Positions 49,201 to 60,417 of a stretch of 64,000 nucleotides of DNA are shown piece after piece (within the stretch, counting starts at the first letter, position 1; every line of letters starts with the position of its first letter). The stretch covers positions 372,001 to 436,000 of the forward strand of contig MCGE01000028.1 in NCBI GenBank assembly GCA_002105175.1. The letters are read 5' to 3'. This DNA is from Absidia repens (lineage: Eukaryota > Mucoromycota > Mucoromycetes > Mucorales > Cunninghamellaceae). The notes beneath the pieces are model-generated. The model did no database searches. It saw nothing but the letters and a program-made list of their open reading frames with translations, and was not told the origin of the DNA. A program made the translations under genes and the position numbers.

Positions 49201-50398
49201 AGGTTTTTGGTATGGCATGGTGAGATACTGGTTAACTCAAGGTGGGTGATTCTGGAATGGGTTAAGCGACTACCTGGTGGAATCTACGTTGCTGGGCAAA
49301 GCGAGTTAGCTTTGTAATGGGCAGGTCTCTTTTGGCTAGGTGATATTCTATATATCTATACTTCAAGCAACTTTCTGGGTTGGCTCAATATGGCTAATAT
49401 GGCGTCCGATAGAAATAGCAATTATCCTGTAGATTAGATATAGTAGTGGTAGTTATATTAGTATGTAAAATATCTGTTTTATTGAAATAAAATGTTATTG
49501 TTTTATAATACCATTCACTCTTCCTTGCACACAGTTCTATTACTTTTATGCACTGCACTGCATGCGAACTCTGTCGCATTTTTTTTTCCTTTTGTCACTC
49601 TTCTAGAAAGGAATTGGAGAAGTTGAAAAGAGTAGTGACTCTGGTTCCTAGAAAGAAAACTGCTGCTTGACTGGTTGAAATAGAATGTATCTTAAAAAAA
49701 GAATTACCTACATTGAGGGAATTGAACGAGGAGTTGGCTATAATGATTACTGGAAAGTGATGGTTATGATGAAAGCTGATATCTGTCGACTATGGCGGGC
49801 ACTGGAAGGTGTCGACTTTGGCGGACGGAGAAACATGCAGGCTATGATGAAAAAGATTTAGTTAATTGTCAATGATTTTTTGTAGATAGAAAGATAGAAT
49901 TTTTTTTAAGGGGTTGGGAGCGTCAGGGCTACAGGGAATTACTATTTGTACCTGTGAAAGATTTCCTTTTGGGCAGGAAAGCTCAGGAGCATTAACTGAT
50001 TACAGTAGTCAGGGATTGACGTACCTGAGATATTTTAAGAAACTTGGGGACTGTGAGGTAAAGCCAGAATATCAATTTTTTTTTACACGGGAGAAATGGG
50101 AAGGTACGTGATGCTGTTCTAATTTTAAATTCACAGTCGTTAGATCATAATGTCACGTATTATAGTTTATTAACTTCAGGTTGGAAGGAATATGATAAAA
50201 ACATGTCGAGACAGTCTCACTTTCCCAAAAAAAATCAGCTATTTACTGCGGTAGCCTATGATGATTGGAATTGAGAGTAACTACAACAAATGTTATAAAG
50301 GTATTGTCGAGACTCCGCCCTACTTGCCGCAGTGAAAATTTACCTTTAAAAAAATGGGATCGCATATTATTTTTTCTTCTTTTCCCTTAGAAAACCCT

Positions 50399-53294
50399 AT
50401 GACTACATTCAAACACCGCTTTTTACATCAACTGGAAGAATACAAGATCAATCTGGATGGAGATACTGTTGATTATCTTGGTAGCATGCTGGCGGATCTT
50501 TCAATCAATCCTGACATTGACGAAGTCCGGGGAAGCACTGAAGCCTTCTTGGAAGATGCTGATGTGGGGACGGCAACGATCGATTCATTTTACAAACAAC
50601 TTGGCGATCAAGGAACCCCTGCAACAACCAAGACCGTGGCAGATGCAAATACTATAGATGCGGCCAAACCACTCAAAAACAATGCTGAACTAAACTCGTC
50701 TACAGTTACTTCCCAATCACCTGAAAAACAGCAACAACAAAAGGATACATCCAGTTCTGAAGAACCAAAAGAAAAAAAGGTAAAGTTCTTTGTCCTTGTC
50801 ATTCTCTTTCATATCATAAAGCTCACATGTCTTTATACATATAGGGCTCCAGTAAAGCAGCAAGACTAGCACGGAAAGGACGACGTCAACGGCAAAACAA
50901 CAAAAACGAAGATAGCCTAGAGCCTGAACCCACCATTATCGCCACCTCACAACAAAGTCGATTCCATCTTGAAACACTGGAAACCCTTAGCAAGGAAATT
51001 GATCTCAAAACCGTCAATATCACTGTCAGTCAAGTGGAATTACTTGTCGACGCCCATTTACGTCTCAAGGAAAATGTACGCTACGGTTTGGTAGGACCTA
51101 ACGGCACAGGAAAGTCAGGTACGGCACGCATTCCAATCAATCCTATATTGAAAAAATTAATGCCATTTAATAATGTCCCTCCGCTCTATTTTTTTTTTTA
51201 TCATTCCTAATAGTCTTGATGAAGTGCTTAGGTGATGATATTCTGACTGGTCTTCCTCAAAATTTACAAATCTTGCATGTGGTTCAACTCGAAACCGGTG
51301 AAAAGGATATGACAATCTTGGATGAAGTACTGTCGTCAGATCGGGATACCATGTTGGCGTTGGAAGAATATGACAGTAAGTGTGTTGGTTGTAAGCGGAT
51401 GAAATAATTTCCTGTTATATAACATTTCCAATTTTTTTTTTTTTTGTCAATTTTAGCCGTAAACAAGGTGATAGGGAACAACAAGGTGGCACCTAAGGAT
51501 ACTGACATGAACGCAATGGTGTATCAAATCATGGTCAACCGATCTAAAGAAACTTTGCGTAAGGTGAATGCTATTGCGACGAAGCGATCGGGTGCTCGCG
51601 GCTGGGATGCACGTAATGAATTGGTGGCAACTGAAGCTGCACATGCTGAATTGCTCGAGAAGGATCCACAACAATATATAACGCCGGCAATGGCAAACGA
51701 TATGGTGACAGACGTTATGGCCAAGGCGATGCTGACAGACTACGAGGTGTTGAAATCCAAGGCGGCCAAAATACTTCGTGGACTCGGATTTTCGGCGGCC
51801 CAACTTCAATCCAACGTGTCAACCTTTTCTGGTGGCTGGCGGATGCGTATTGCCCTGGCCAAGGCCTTGTTTATGGAACCCAATATTTTGTTGCTTGACG
51901 AACCTACTAATCACTTGGATCTGCCTGCGATTTTGTGGTTGCAAGAATACCTGATCGAACACACTGACGACATGACCGTGGTCATCGTGTCACACAACCG
52001 CGAATTCCTGAATAATGTCACCGAGGAAACTATCATTTTGAAGGACAAGAAACTGAAGTATCACAATGGCGACTTCCAGGATTATGAACGCAATACTGAA
52101 GAACAGCGCATACGCAAGCAAGCTTTACTAGATGTAAGTGTTCGGGTGATGGATAACAAATTGTGCAGGTGTACATGTTTTAACCAACCGACTTTTCTAA
52201 AACGTGTAGAAACAAGAAACTCGCAAGAAAAAGATTATGTCAAGCATTCAACAGGATTTAAAACGTGCCAAAACGTCGGGCGATGACAAACGATTGGGTC
52301 AAGTGGTGAGCCGTACAAAGAAATTGGATCGTCTGGGGATGGAAAAAACTGAAGATGGCAAACGATTCAAGCAAAGCTACCGGGCCGGTTATCATTTTGA
52401 CATGCGTGAATCAATTGTGGTAGAACAGAAAACCAAGACCCATGATATCTATATTCCCGATCCTCCTCCTCTCCGTACCAGTGGTTCTTTCTTGACTTTG
52501 GACAATGTCAGTTTCAAGTATACCAAGGATGGTCCACTGGTGGTGAAAAACGTGTCGTTGAGCCTGGAAGCGACCTCCCGAATCACGCTGCTGGGTGTCA
52601 ATGGATCTGGGAAGGTAAGAAAAAAATAATGTGAAAAAAGGTCAGCCATTTTTTATAATTCATATATGTAATTTTTTTTTTTTAGTCCACGCTACTGGAT
52701 TTAATTACGGGAAAATTACAACCTACAAGCGGAATGATCCAACGAAACCCATTATTGCGAGTCGGCTACTTTACACAGAATGTGGTGGATTCACTAAATA
52801 TGGAAATGACACCAGTTGAGTTATTGAAGGAACGATACCCATCGTTGGCCTCTGAACAGGCTTGCCGCGCTCAGCTAGGATCAGTGGGCATTGGCGCAAT
52901 TGGTACACGACCCATCAAATACCTCAGTGGTGGTCAGCGGAGCCGAGTAGTCCTAGCTATGATTCTCTACGACCAACCGCACGTTTTGATTCTGGATGAA
53001 ATCACCAACCATTTGGACATGGGCACCATCGATCTACTGGTAGAATCGTTGTCTGGTTTTGCTGGGTGCCTTGTACTGGTTAGTCACGACTTTTGGTTTT
53101 TGAAACAACTGATGGAACCCCAACCCTCTGACAACGACTCGGATGACGATGTGGATGATATTGCTGCTCTTGAACGTCAGTCGAAAACCGAAACTTATTC
53201 TTTGCGTGATGGGATCTTTAAACGCTGGGAAAAGGGATTGGACGCATATGTCGCCTCGACTCTGAAATCGGTCAAGAAACAAATGGTGCAATGA
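50399..53294 (+). CDS. ABC-F family ATPase (ARB1/GCN20-like)
   Basis: Six exons (50399-50779, 50845-51118, 51214-51375, 51457-52133, 52210-52614, 52686-53294) give 835 aa with two ABC domains and no membrane segments. Domain 1 has Walker A GPNGTGKS, signature FSGGWRMRIALAKAL and Walker B ILLLDEPTNHLD. Domain 2 has GVNGSGKS, LSGGQRSRVVLAMIL and HVLILDEITNHLD. A charged Gln/Ser/Lys N-terminus (~80-150) and a long insertion between Walker A and the signature in domain 1 (AIATKRSGARGWDARNEL) are present. ABC-F proteins act on ribosomes in translation or biogenesis. The overall layout recalls the S. pombe Arb-family ATPases; I cannot choose between subgroups. The ATG follows a likely 5'-UTR splice acceptor by 9 nt. 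Confidence 0.88.
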
Positions 53295-53929
53295 TTTTTT
53301 TTTTTTTTACTTTTTTTTTTTTTTTTGTAAAATAAAATCATATTTTTTATCGAATATCATTTTACTAGTCGTGTAACACTTTTTTATGATTGAAAACTGG
53401 TCAATAAACAAATGGCGCAATGATTTGACTTTTTTATTTTTTGTTTTATTTTTTGTGAAATAAACGCTCTGGCGCTCCGCTGGAGCTTTTGGAAATCTTT
53501 CGATTTACTGGGTGTCACAGTTTTTTATTAAAGTGTGGGGCTCGATGGGATAGGATTAAAGCCTCCGCCATTTCACACTTTGGTGGGCAGCCCCTTGGTG
53601 CCCAACCGTCGTGCTCAGCGCGTCGTCAATGGGTTTTTTGTGTGCTGAAATAATAGCTTACTTGAAATGCGTCGGAGAGATTAGAGTTTGATTATGTAGT
53701 GGTTGCAACTGCCTTTCCACTGGAAGATAAAACGAATTATGCGCTATGGTAATTATGGCGATTGCCCGTTTATTTAATTTTTATTTGCAGTTCCCTGATT
53801 TTTTGACATAAAAAAAAAAGTTGGATGATTCAGGCTCCGCATTTTACTTTCTATTTTTTTTTGGTCCCCCTTTTTTTTCCCTCTCTTTTTCTTTCTTTTT
53901 TATTTTTTTCCTTCATGATAGTCTGAATG

Positions 53930-54180
53930 ATATGATGGCATGGCTCATTGGGTACTAGTGATTTAGGATTAGTGTTAGAATATGAATTAGGGGCGTTTTA
54001 AAAAATGCAAAACAAACATCATGGGAAAACCCTTTCATTTTGGATGTAGGATTTGGGAACGACAGTAGATTAGTACTCATTAGTTTAGTAATAGTTTGTC
54101 ATCGTTTATATCTACGACTGAATAAATATGTTCTTTTTATTATATTAAGTATCTCTGTTGTACGTTTACATTATGAGCTT
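53930..54180 (+). repeat. Dispersed repeat, copy G (subfamily II)
   Basis: It has TGTTAGAATATGAATTAGGG, AAAATGCAAAACAAACATCA, the core (ATGGGAAAACCCTTTCATTT) and a tail with TGAATAAATATG. A long pyrimidine tract precedes it at about 53850-53910. Confidence 0.75.
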
Positions 54181-55399
54181 CATTGAATGTGTATTACATA
54201 TGCATAGAAAAAAAAAAGTGCGTCTAATATATATATGTATATATATATAAGGGAAGTGTTTGTGTGAAAAAAACAGCTATTACAGTGTATCTTATTGTGG
54301 TGGGATATATTGAAGAACAAAGTTGAGAAGAGTATTAATTATGTAGCTACTGAGTGACAAGGAGTTTCTGAAGTGTGGGTTTTGATGGAAGACTCTGTGT
54401 TTGGGTGGGCAACGACTGAGAAAAAAAAGGATGGACAGCTCCTATGGTGGACAGGGCTCAGTCTGAAGAAGAGAGTGGGACGGACAAAGAAGCGGAAGTT
54501 AAAGGTAGTTAGCTGAGTTTCCTTACGGTCCATTTTTTATCAAATATCATTTTACTAGTCGTGTAGCACTTTTTTATGACTGAAAACGGATGAAAATAAT
54601 TTGGGCTGGGAAAATCGATTGGTAGTAGAGGACGGTACGATGGGATGCAAATTTGGCAATGTCGTACTGATGGATTTGGGCTGGTCACAGTTTATTAACT
54701 TTAAATTGAGACGAATGTAAAATAAATCAAGACTGTAGTGTGAAACCCTATTTTTCTTTGCATTTGTGGCGGATACAGGCTGAAAACGTGGCCGAGAAAG
54801 ATGATAAGCACATGTTGCTGGAGGAGACTGGAGTGGAAATGGCACGGAGATATGTTAGGGTAAGATTTCTTTGAGAGTTCAATACTTCAATCATGACAAT
54901 ACCATATGAAAAAAAGGAAGGCGGAAAAAAGTGAGCAGTCGACATGGCAGAGGGGCATCCAACTCGTTATTTCATTTTACTTTTTTCCATGTAGTATAAT
55001 GAACATAATAACTATCGAAACCTTTAAACTGATGCCAGTTGTACTCTAAGAGTTCTCTTAAGAAGATATAACATGCGATACTCTCTAATTTCTTCAAAGC
55101 CCACAGCCAGTTTCTAAAATCACGAGGGGAATAGTCATCGTGGGTGAACGAAAAACGAATGCTAGGTGGGATGCTCACAAAATAACTACAATAGTAATAT
55201 TGTTTACTATCTTACGGGTCTAAGTATCGTTAATAACAAGGTATCTTTTAGTGAAGCATATTGGAAGATACTAAAATCAAAGGAGTTTCATTGTGACAAG
55301 GGGGTTTAAAGGAAGTATCTATTGGATGTAACAGGGGGGGGCTAAGCGATATCTAAAGAATGGTTAACACCATTGCAAAAGTGTAATTTTAAAATGAGA

Positions 55400-55960
55400 G
55401 CTAATATAATATACATGGCGTGAGAAAACTAAAGGGATATTTTTTTTATTGAACCCCAACAACAGTCAACACTAGTAATGGCAAATAAAAAAGAGGATCT
55501 ATTGTACAAGACATGAGAGCGAGAGAGACTAATGGAACGTTTTTTATTTAAGCATGTAAAAAGAGAAACATTTTATTGGTAAATAGATACAGAGTATAGA
55601 TAAACTATCACAAAACGAGCTAATGAAGACTTCGAAAAAAGTCAACTGATGGTGGTTCTAAATCCTGATTCCAAAATAAAAGGGTTTCCCCATGCATGTT
55701 GTAATCCCTGAGATGAAAACCCTTCTAAGCTAGTCCTGATACTAATCTAAATCCAGCATAAAACTATAGAAGTTAAATGATGAAGAAAAAAAGAAAGGAA
55801 GAAAAGAAAGAGAGAGAATAAAAAAAAAAAAGGGAGAAATAAATATTCACGTGGGCGGGATTTGAAAGGATTTTTTCTTCCCTCTTATGAATCCCTTCCT
55901 TTATTTTTTTTTACAATCAACACCATACATCATCCTCAACATGGTTGCCACTCACTATAG
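55400..55960 (-). repeat. Dispersed repeat, copy D (subfamily I)
   Basis: On the minus strand the head TTTCAAATCCCGCCCACGTG lies near 55865-55846, followed by a pyrimidine tract, CTAGCTTAGAAGGGTTTTCA, the core (CATGCATGGGGAAACCCTTT near 55690) and a tail with AATAAAATGTTTC near 55570. Sequence upstream of the head (ATGGTGTTGATTGT) is shared with copy C. Confidence 0.8.
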
Positions 55961-56293
55961 AATAGCTTATAATATTTGAATTGCCTAGTTCATTTTACAT
56001 CATTTTTACTCCATGACAAGATATACACACACACACACACACCCCTGAATGTCTCGTCTTTAGACAAATGGCATGGTATCATCATCAAACTAAACAATTT
56101 ATCAATAAAATAAATCTTGCCTTTTACTTTTATATTGTCTCTCATACAAGAGTTGCAGAAGGAGGCTGAAATAAGTAGGTGGAGTAATCCTGTTTTATTA
56201 TTAAGAATTTAAAAAAGGACAAACGATAATATACAAAGGTACTGGGGAAGGGGGGCTATATATATACAAAGGGTTTTGAGAAAGCAAAATGTT

Positions 56294-57661
56294 TTATGAA
56301 GAGGATGGAGGGGGGTAATAGGATAAGAATCGTTGGTGTCTATAGGAAATATATTTACTGAAGGTGGATTTTGCGGTGCCGACAAATATGGATCCATGCG
56401 TAGCGATTTCGGCATCGATCAAAGGAAAGAGTAAAGGACCAAGGCGACTAGGTTGTTGATCTTCAGTGAAGGGACTCAAAGCGGAGGCGGTCAAGGTCTG
56501 GGTAATAACATCAGGGAAATCAGACAAGGAAAAAAGGCAGGGAAATTCGGTATAAAGGTGATGAAGAGATCGACGAGGGTCAGGGGCATCCGTTGCCATA
56601 TATATCAGGCGAAGGCGGGGATCCAGAAGCTGAGTGGATATGGACGAGTCGATAAAGGGGTTGGGAGGTTGTAACTTTAGACAAGCTTCAAGTCGGTCGG
56701 TCGGGTCTTGAATTTCTTGTAAAAAGGTCAAAAGCGAAGGATCAATGTCATCGGCTGGGGCTCCGGCACGCAGTTGGGTACGCACTTGTTGGAAGGTTTG
56801 CTCCATAACAGCCTTAAACACACCATCACCTGTGCGAAGATGAAGAGTGACAAATTGACCAGGCCCTCCAAGACGGCCTACGACATCGAGGGCTTGATTG
56901 ATCACAGTAGGGTGGTGAAATGCAACATTTGTAAATAGATGGTCCCAGAGCCAGCGCCATTCGGGTTGTTCCAGAGCCAAACGGGCTGAGCTGAAAAGCG
57001 AGCCAAATACGATCACTTTTTCTTTACGTGCTTGCAGATCCTCGAGATTGATGCGCTGTTCATAGTTTTTCATGTCCATATTGTTGTCATGGTGGTCGTA
57101 GATGCGGTAGGAGAATCGACTGGCATCACGTATGTACACTTTATCGATAGGTTGAATGTTATAGCGGCGTTCGAAATAATCCAGGCCCATATCGGCTCGC
57201 TGTTCAACTCGGATTCCCAGCCCAGCCAATGTTGATAGGTCAAATATACTAGCCACAGATGCTGGCAGATATCGTGCATAGCCGTAACAACCTGTACCAT
57301 GCCCCACCTCGGCCTTGCTAATTGTGGCACGCAAAGGACATTCGCTTAGTTGTCGTTCCAATTTTTTAGATTCCCGCCAATAGTTGGCACGTCCCAAGTT
57401 GAGCTCAGGCATAATTAATGTACGATTCAGTTGTTTGGCCAGCACCATAGCGTTAATCAGGGCAATGCGTTGATTATGAAGCCCAGAGTGTGGTAAGTAA
57501 GTGATAAATTTTTCGTTGGTAATCGGCGCGTTTTTGTTTGGGCGAAGATGGCTGATGGGATTGACGAATTCTGTTGACCATTGCATCCTAATCAAGATCA
57601 TCATAAGGCATGCCAGGCCAGAGAGACATATCATCCATATGTATTTTAATGACACTATCAT
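56294..57661 (-). CDS. O-fucosyltransferase-like type II membrane protein
   Basis: A single 455-aa open frame without introns, unlike nearly all its neighbours. Residues 5-25 (LKYIWMICLSGLACLMMILI) are a signal-anchor. The luminal part shows the GDP-fucose protein O-fucosyltransferase pattern: YLPHSGLHNQRIALINAM (about 55-72) and RTLIMPELNLG near the start, the donor-binding FVTLHLRTGDGVF in the middle, and GSIFVGTAKSTFSKYI near the end. Such enzymes transfer fucose from GDP-fucose in the Golgi; acceptor and activity here are unknown. The lack of introns could reflect retroposition or transfer, but codon use looks ordinary. The family is probable, the substrate unknown. Confidence 0.8.
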   Translation of the reverse strand: MIVSLKYIWMICLSGLACLMMILIRMQWSTEFVNPISHLRPNKNAPITNEKFITYLPHSGLHNQRIALINAMVLAKQLNRTLIMPELNLGRANYWRESKKLERQLSECPLRATISKAEVGHGTGCYGYARYLPASVASIFDLSTLAGLGIRVEQRADMGLDYFERRYNIQPIDKVYIRDASRFSYRIYDHHDNNMDMKNYEQRINLEDLQARKEKVIVFGSLFSSARLALEQPEWRWLWDHLFTNVAFHHPTVINQALDVVGRLGGPGQFVTLHLRTGDGVFKAVMEQTFQQVRTQLRAGAPADDIDPSLLTFLQEIQDPTDRLEACLKLQPPNPFIDSSISTQLLDPRLRLIYMATDAPDPRRSLHHLYTEFPCLFSLSDFPDVITQTLTASALSPFTEDQQPSRLGPLLFPLIDAEIATHGSIFVGTAKSTFSKYISYRHQRFLSYYPPPSSS

Positions 57662-58899
57662 ACTGAAAAGTACAAGATGAAGGATAGCTTGATAAAAATA
57701 AAAATAAAAAAAAGAACAGAAGGTAAGAAAGAAGGGAAAAAAGTGAATGTTTTTTTTTTTATTATGTTTGGGCTTTGCATTCTGACTTTGCTTTACTTTG
57801 GTGCTTTCGATATAAAAATAGAACCTGAATCCAAAATCCGTTGCCCCCTTAAAAGGAATTTGGCTCAGTCTATTTTAACTTTCTTTTTGTTTTTTTGATC
57901 CAAGCCAGATTAAAAATATCCGTGCCTTTCTGAAATATCAAAGACATCGGAGACTCAATGCCCCTATTTTTTTTTTCTTTTTTTTTTTTTTTTTTGGACA
58001 GGGAGATTTACCAATGATTCCAATAATAGCTTTTTTAAATAATAAAAAAAAGGAAGAGTGACCAAGTAGATTGGATTGAATTTTGGCTAAAATGGTTTTT
58101 ATTTATTTGTTTTGATACATTTGTTTGGTAAAGATAAGGATATAAAACAGTTACCTGAAAAAACAAAAACAACTCGCCTAAAAAAGGAAACAACTAAAAC
58201 TAAAACCGCAGTTACTCTTTTTAGGACCCTTTCGCGGTTGTACACATTGCAGTACTTTTTATATACCAATCAGATGGGCGTCAGTTGATCAGCCACTTTA
58301 ATAGCCAACATGGTTACCAACAAAAGGTGTGATAAGGGACCACATTACCATATTTCACTGATCACTGATATGATTTTACCGTATTCTGTGCTGCGTTTTC
58401 CAGAGTCCACTTGCTGACCGTTTGACCATCATTATTAGTCAATGACTTGAATATCGACGATTGTTGGGATCAATCGAGCTTGGTATTGGTTTGGGTTGGC
58501 GCTACACTTGATAAAACGCGGGGTTAAGAAAAATGGGCTTGAATAATCACTGTACCAACGGTAAGAATTCCTATAAATGTGAGTCCATGCTGAAGCGTTA
58601 TCGTTATTAAGGATCATAGGCCGTGTATTCCTGGTTGACTTGCTTGAGCTGAAAAACAGAAAACTTACCGTTGCTCTTGTGAAGAAAAAAGTCAAGAAAT
58701 GCTTTGAGCCACCCTGGAACTTTGAGAATTTATGGTATTTTACTGAGTATCATAGTTTGTGGATGGGCGCATTTGGAAGGGTCAAACTGCTCCACCAAAG
58801 GATATTTACACTCCGACAGGATTTATTTTAATCTTTTTTTCTTTCTTTTCCTCTTCTTCTTTTTCTTCATTTTTTTTTTTTGTTTTTTCAATTATACAC

Positions 58900-59201
58900 A
58901 TTTTAGAGGTGGTGATGAACATGATTTAGTTTTAGAATATTAATCAAGGGCATTTTGAAAAAGGCATTACAAACATGCATGGGAAACCCTTTCATTTTGG
59001 ATTCGTGATTTGACATCACCATTTATGTTAGCTTACAGAATATTGTTATAGAACTGTCATTAGCTTAGCTTGATGCTAGTTATCGTTATATATAAATCTG
59101 CATAAATATGTCTTGTATTTTATCATCCATGTCTCCTACGTTGAATTATCTTGTTGAATGTATATATATGTGCATGCAGAACGAAACTACGTGCGTTCCT
59201 G

Positions 59202-59233
<32 letters not shown>

Positions 59234-59460
59234 CGTGTGTGCGTGTGTGCGTGTGTGCGTGTGTGCGAGACAGAGAGAGTGTGTGTATGCGTGTGTGTGT
59301 GTGCAAAAAAAAGGACATGATAAATGCCTTGTATTTCACAATTAATTTTCTCTGCATTTAATGGTTTGTCGAATGTGTTTATATGTGCCTGTAAAACGAA
59401 ACTGGTGTGTGAGTGTTTGTGTATGCATGTGCCTGTGTTTGCAAATTGGGTATTAAAATA
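58900..59460 (+). repeat. Dispersed repeat, copy H (subfamily II) with duplicated tail
   Basis: The core (AAACATGCATGGGAAACCCT onward) is at about 58970-59010. The tail segment 59101-59193 (ATAAATATGTCTTGTATTTT ... GAACGAAACTACGTG) recurs at 59317-59408, with the GT microsatellite in between. A degenerate head (ACACTCCGACAGGATTTATT) lies at about 58810. Confidence 0.75.
59201..59304. repeat. GT-rich microsatellite with GCGTGTGT periods
   Basis: About 100 bp of alternating purine-pyrimidine sequence: GT runs with an 8-bp GCGTGTGT period repeated several times and a short GAGAGAG interruption. Confidence 0.9.
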
Positions 59461-60417
59461 CCTCATTGAATCGTCGTGTTCAACACTCCGCTTTGCTTGT
59501 ATTATGTGTATGAAGAGAAGCGATTTGGGTGGATGGCCACTTGGGACCCAACGTACATGCTCGGTCCTCCTTCGGCAAGGAGGCAATAATTCACAGGGAT
59601 CTAAATCCAACAATCAAGTTAGAATAATACGTTTATATATATATTAATGATGAATAGACTCAGGCTTTGTATTAGCATTAGTGTAAACAATATGCATGAT
59701 GGGACGAAGCCAAGCGGAAGATCGCTACTGTTTATTTCCCCCCCGGTAATCCATCGGCGTTTCAAACGTGAAGGGAGGGTTTGGTTTCCGCCATCGCCCT
59801 TTTTCCAGATATGTAAGATACGAATGGAAAACGTGGGGAGATGAAAAGCCTAGGAGATGCTCAAGCACACAGTGAAGAAAAAGTAGGCCAATGATGCCTT
59901 GGAAAGATTTTATTGGCTGAGAAACGAGACCAAAGGAAGGTTATGGCAATTTTTAAGGTGGATCGTAAAAAGTGTCAATATATTAAACCGCCGCCATCCA
60001 CCTTTAATGACCAGAATAAAAAGAATATTATAATAAAAAAAAAACAGGTGTCAAGAATGCTGCATTCATGGTACTCAATGGCGATGGAAAACAATATTTT
60101 GAATATATGGTAGTAGAAAATAACTACTAAAAAGAAAAGGGAAAAACAGCAAGTAAAAAAGGGGGGCAGTGGATGTTCGTGGAAGATCGGGACGGGAAGT
60201 GCGATAGTGTATATAAAAAGTCACATTTGTGGGGGGGGGTATATCAAACGCACTCAGTGATGCTTTCTATCGCTGGTGTCGTTGACTGAAAAAATTTTAT
60301 TTTCCCGTGAATTCAATCCTTTTTCCCAACACTTTTTTTTTTCACTCTTTTTTTTTCTTTTCTTTTCTTCTCTTTCTATTCTACCTCCCTTTTCTTTGAT
60401 TTTATTCACATTTCATC

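Larger units (their letters stand above)
47025..50398. other. Gene-poor interval upstream of the ABC-F gene
   Basis: No convincing gene. It contains the beta-adaptin promoter, a degenerate tandem duplication (47235-47680), a GC-rich hairpin patch near 48695-48770 and a partial dispersed repeat (49085-49200). 49.6-50.1 kb is less AT-rich than its surroundings and holds short broken open frames I cannot identify. A pyrimidine tract with CCCTTAG just before the ABC-F ATG suggests a 5'-UTR intron. Confidence 0.5.
53295..56293. other. Intergenic region rich in duplicated fragments
   Basis: It contains a duplicate of the ABC-F gene's 3' end (53395-53465), a GC-rich patch with small hairpins (53465-53660), two dispersed repeat copies (53930-54180 plus; 55400-55960 minus), a repeated 55-bp segment (53341 and 54533), an exon-like fragment near 54780-54850 and a CA run at about 56024-56041. 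No complete gene is visible. Confidence 0.55.
57662..60417. other. Intergenic region upstream of the E2 gene
   Basis: It contains a dispersed repeat with a duplicated tail (58900-59460), a long GT-rich microsatellite, pyrimidine tracts and the E2 promoter, with a strong pyrimidine run just before the ATG. 57.7-58.9 kb and 59.5-60.2 kb hold only short, unrecognised frames. Confidence 0.5.

Noticed and set aside
59575..59625. Protein kinase fragment (IIHRDLNPT)
   Set aside because: The motif sits in an open frame of only about 33 codons that stops right after it, with no other kinase motif around; chance match.
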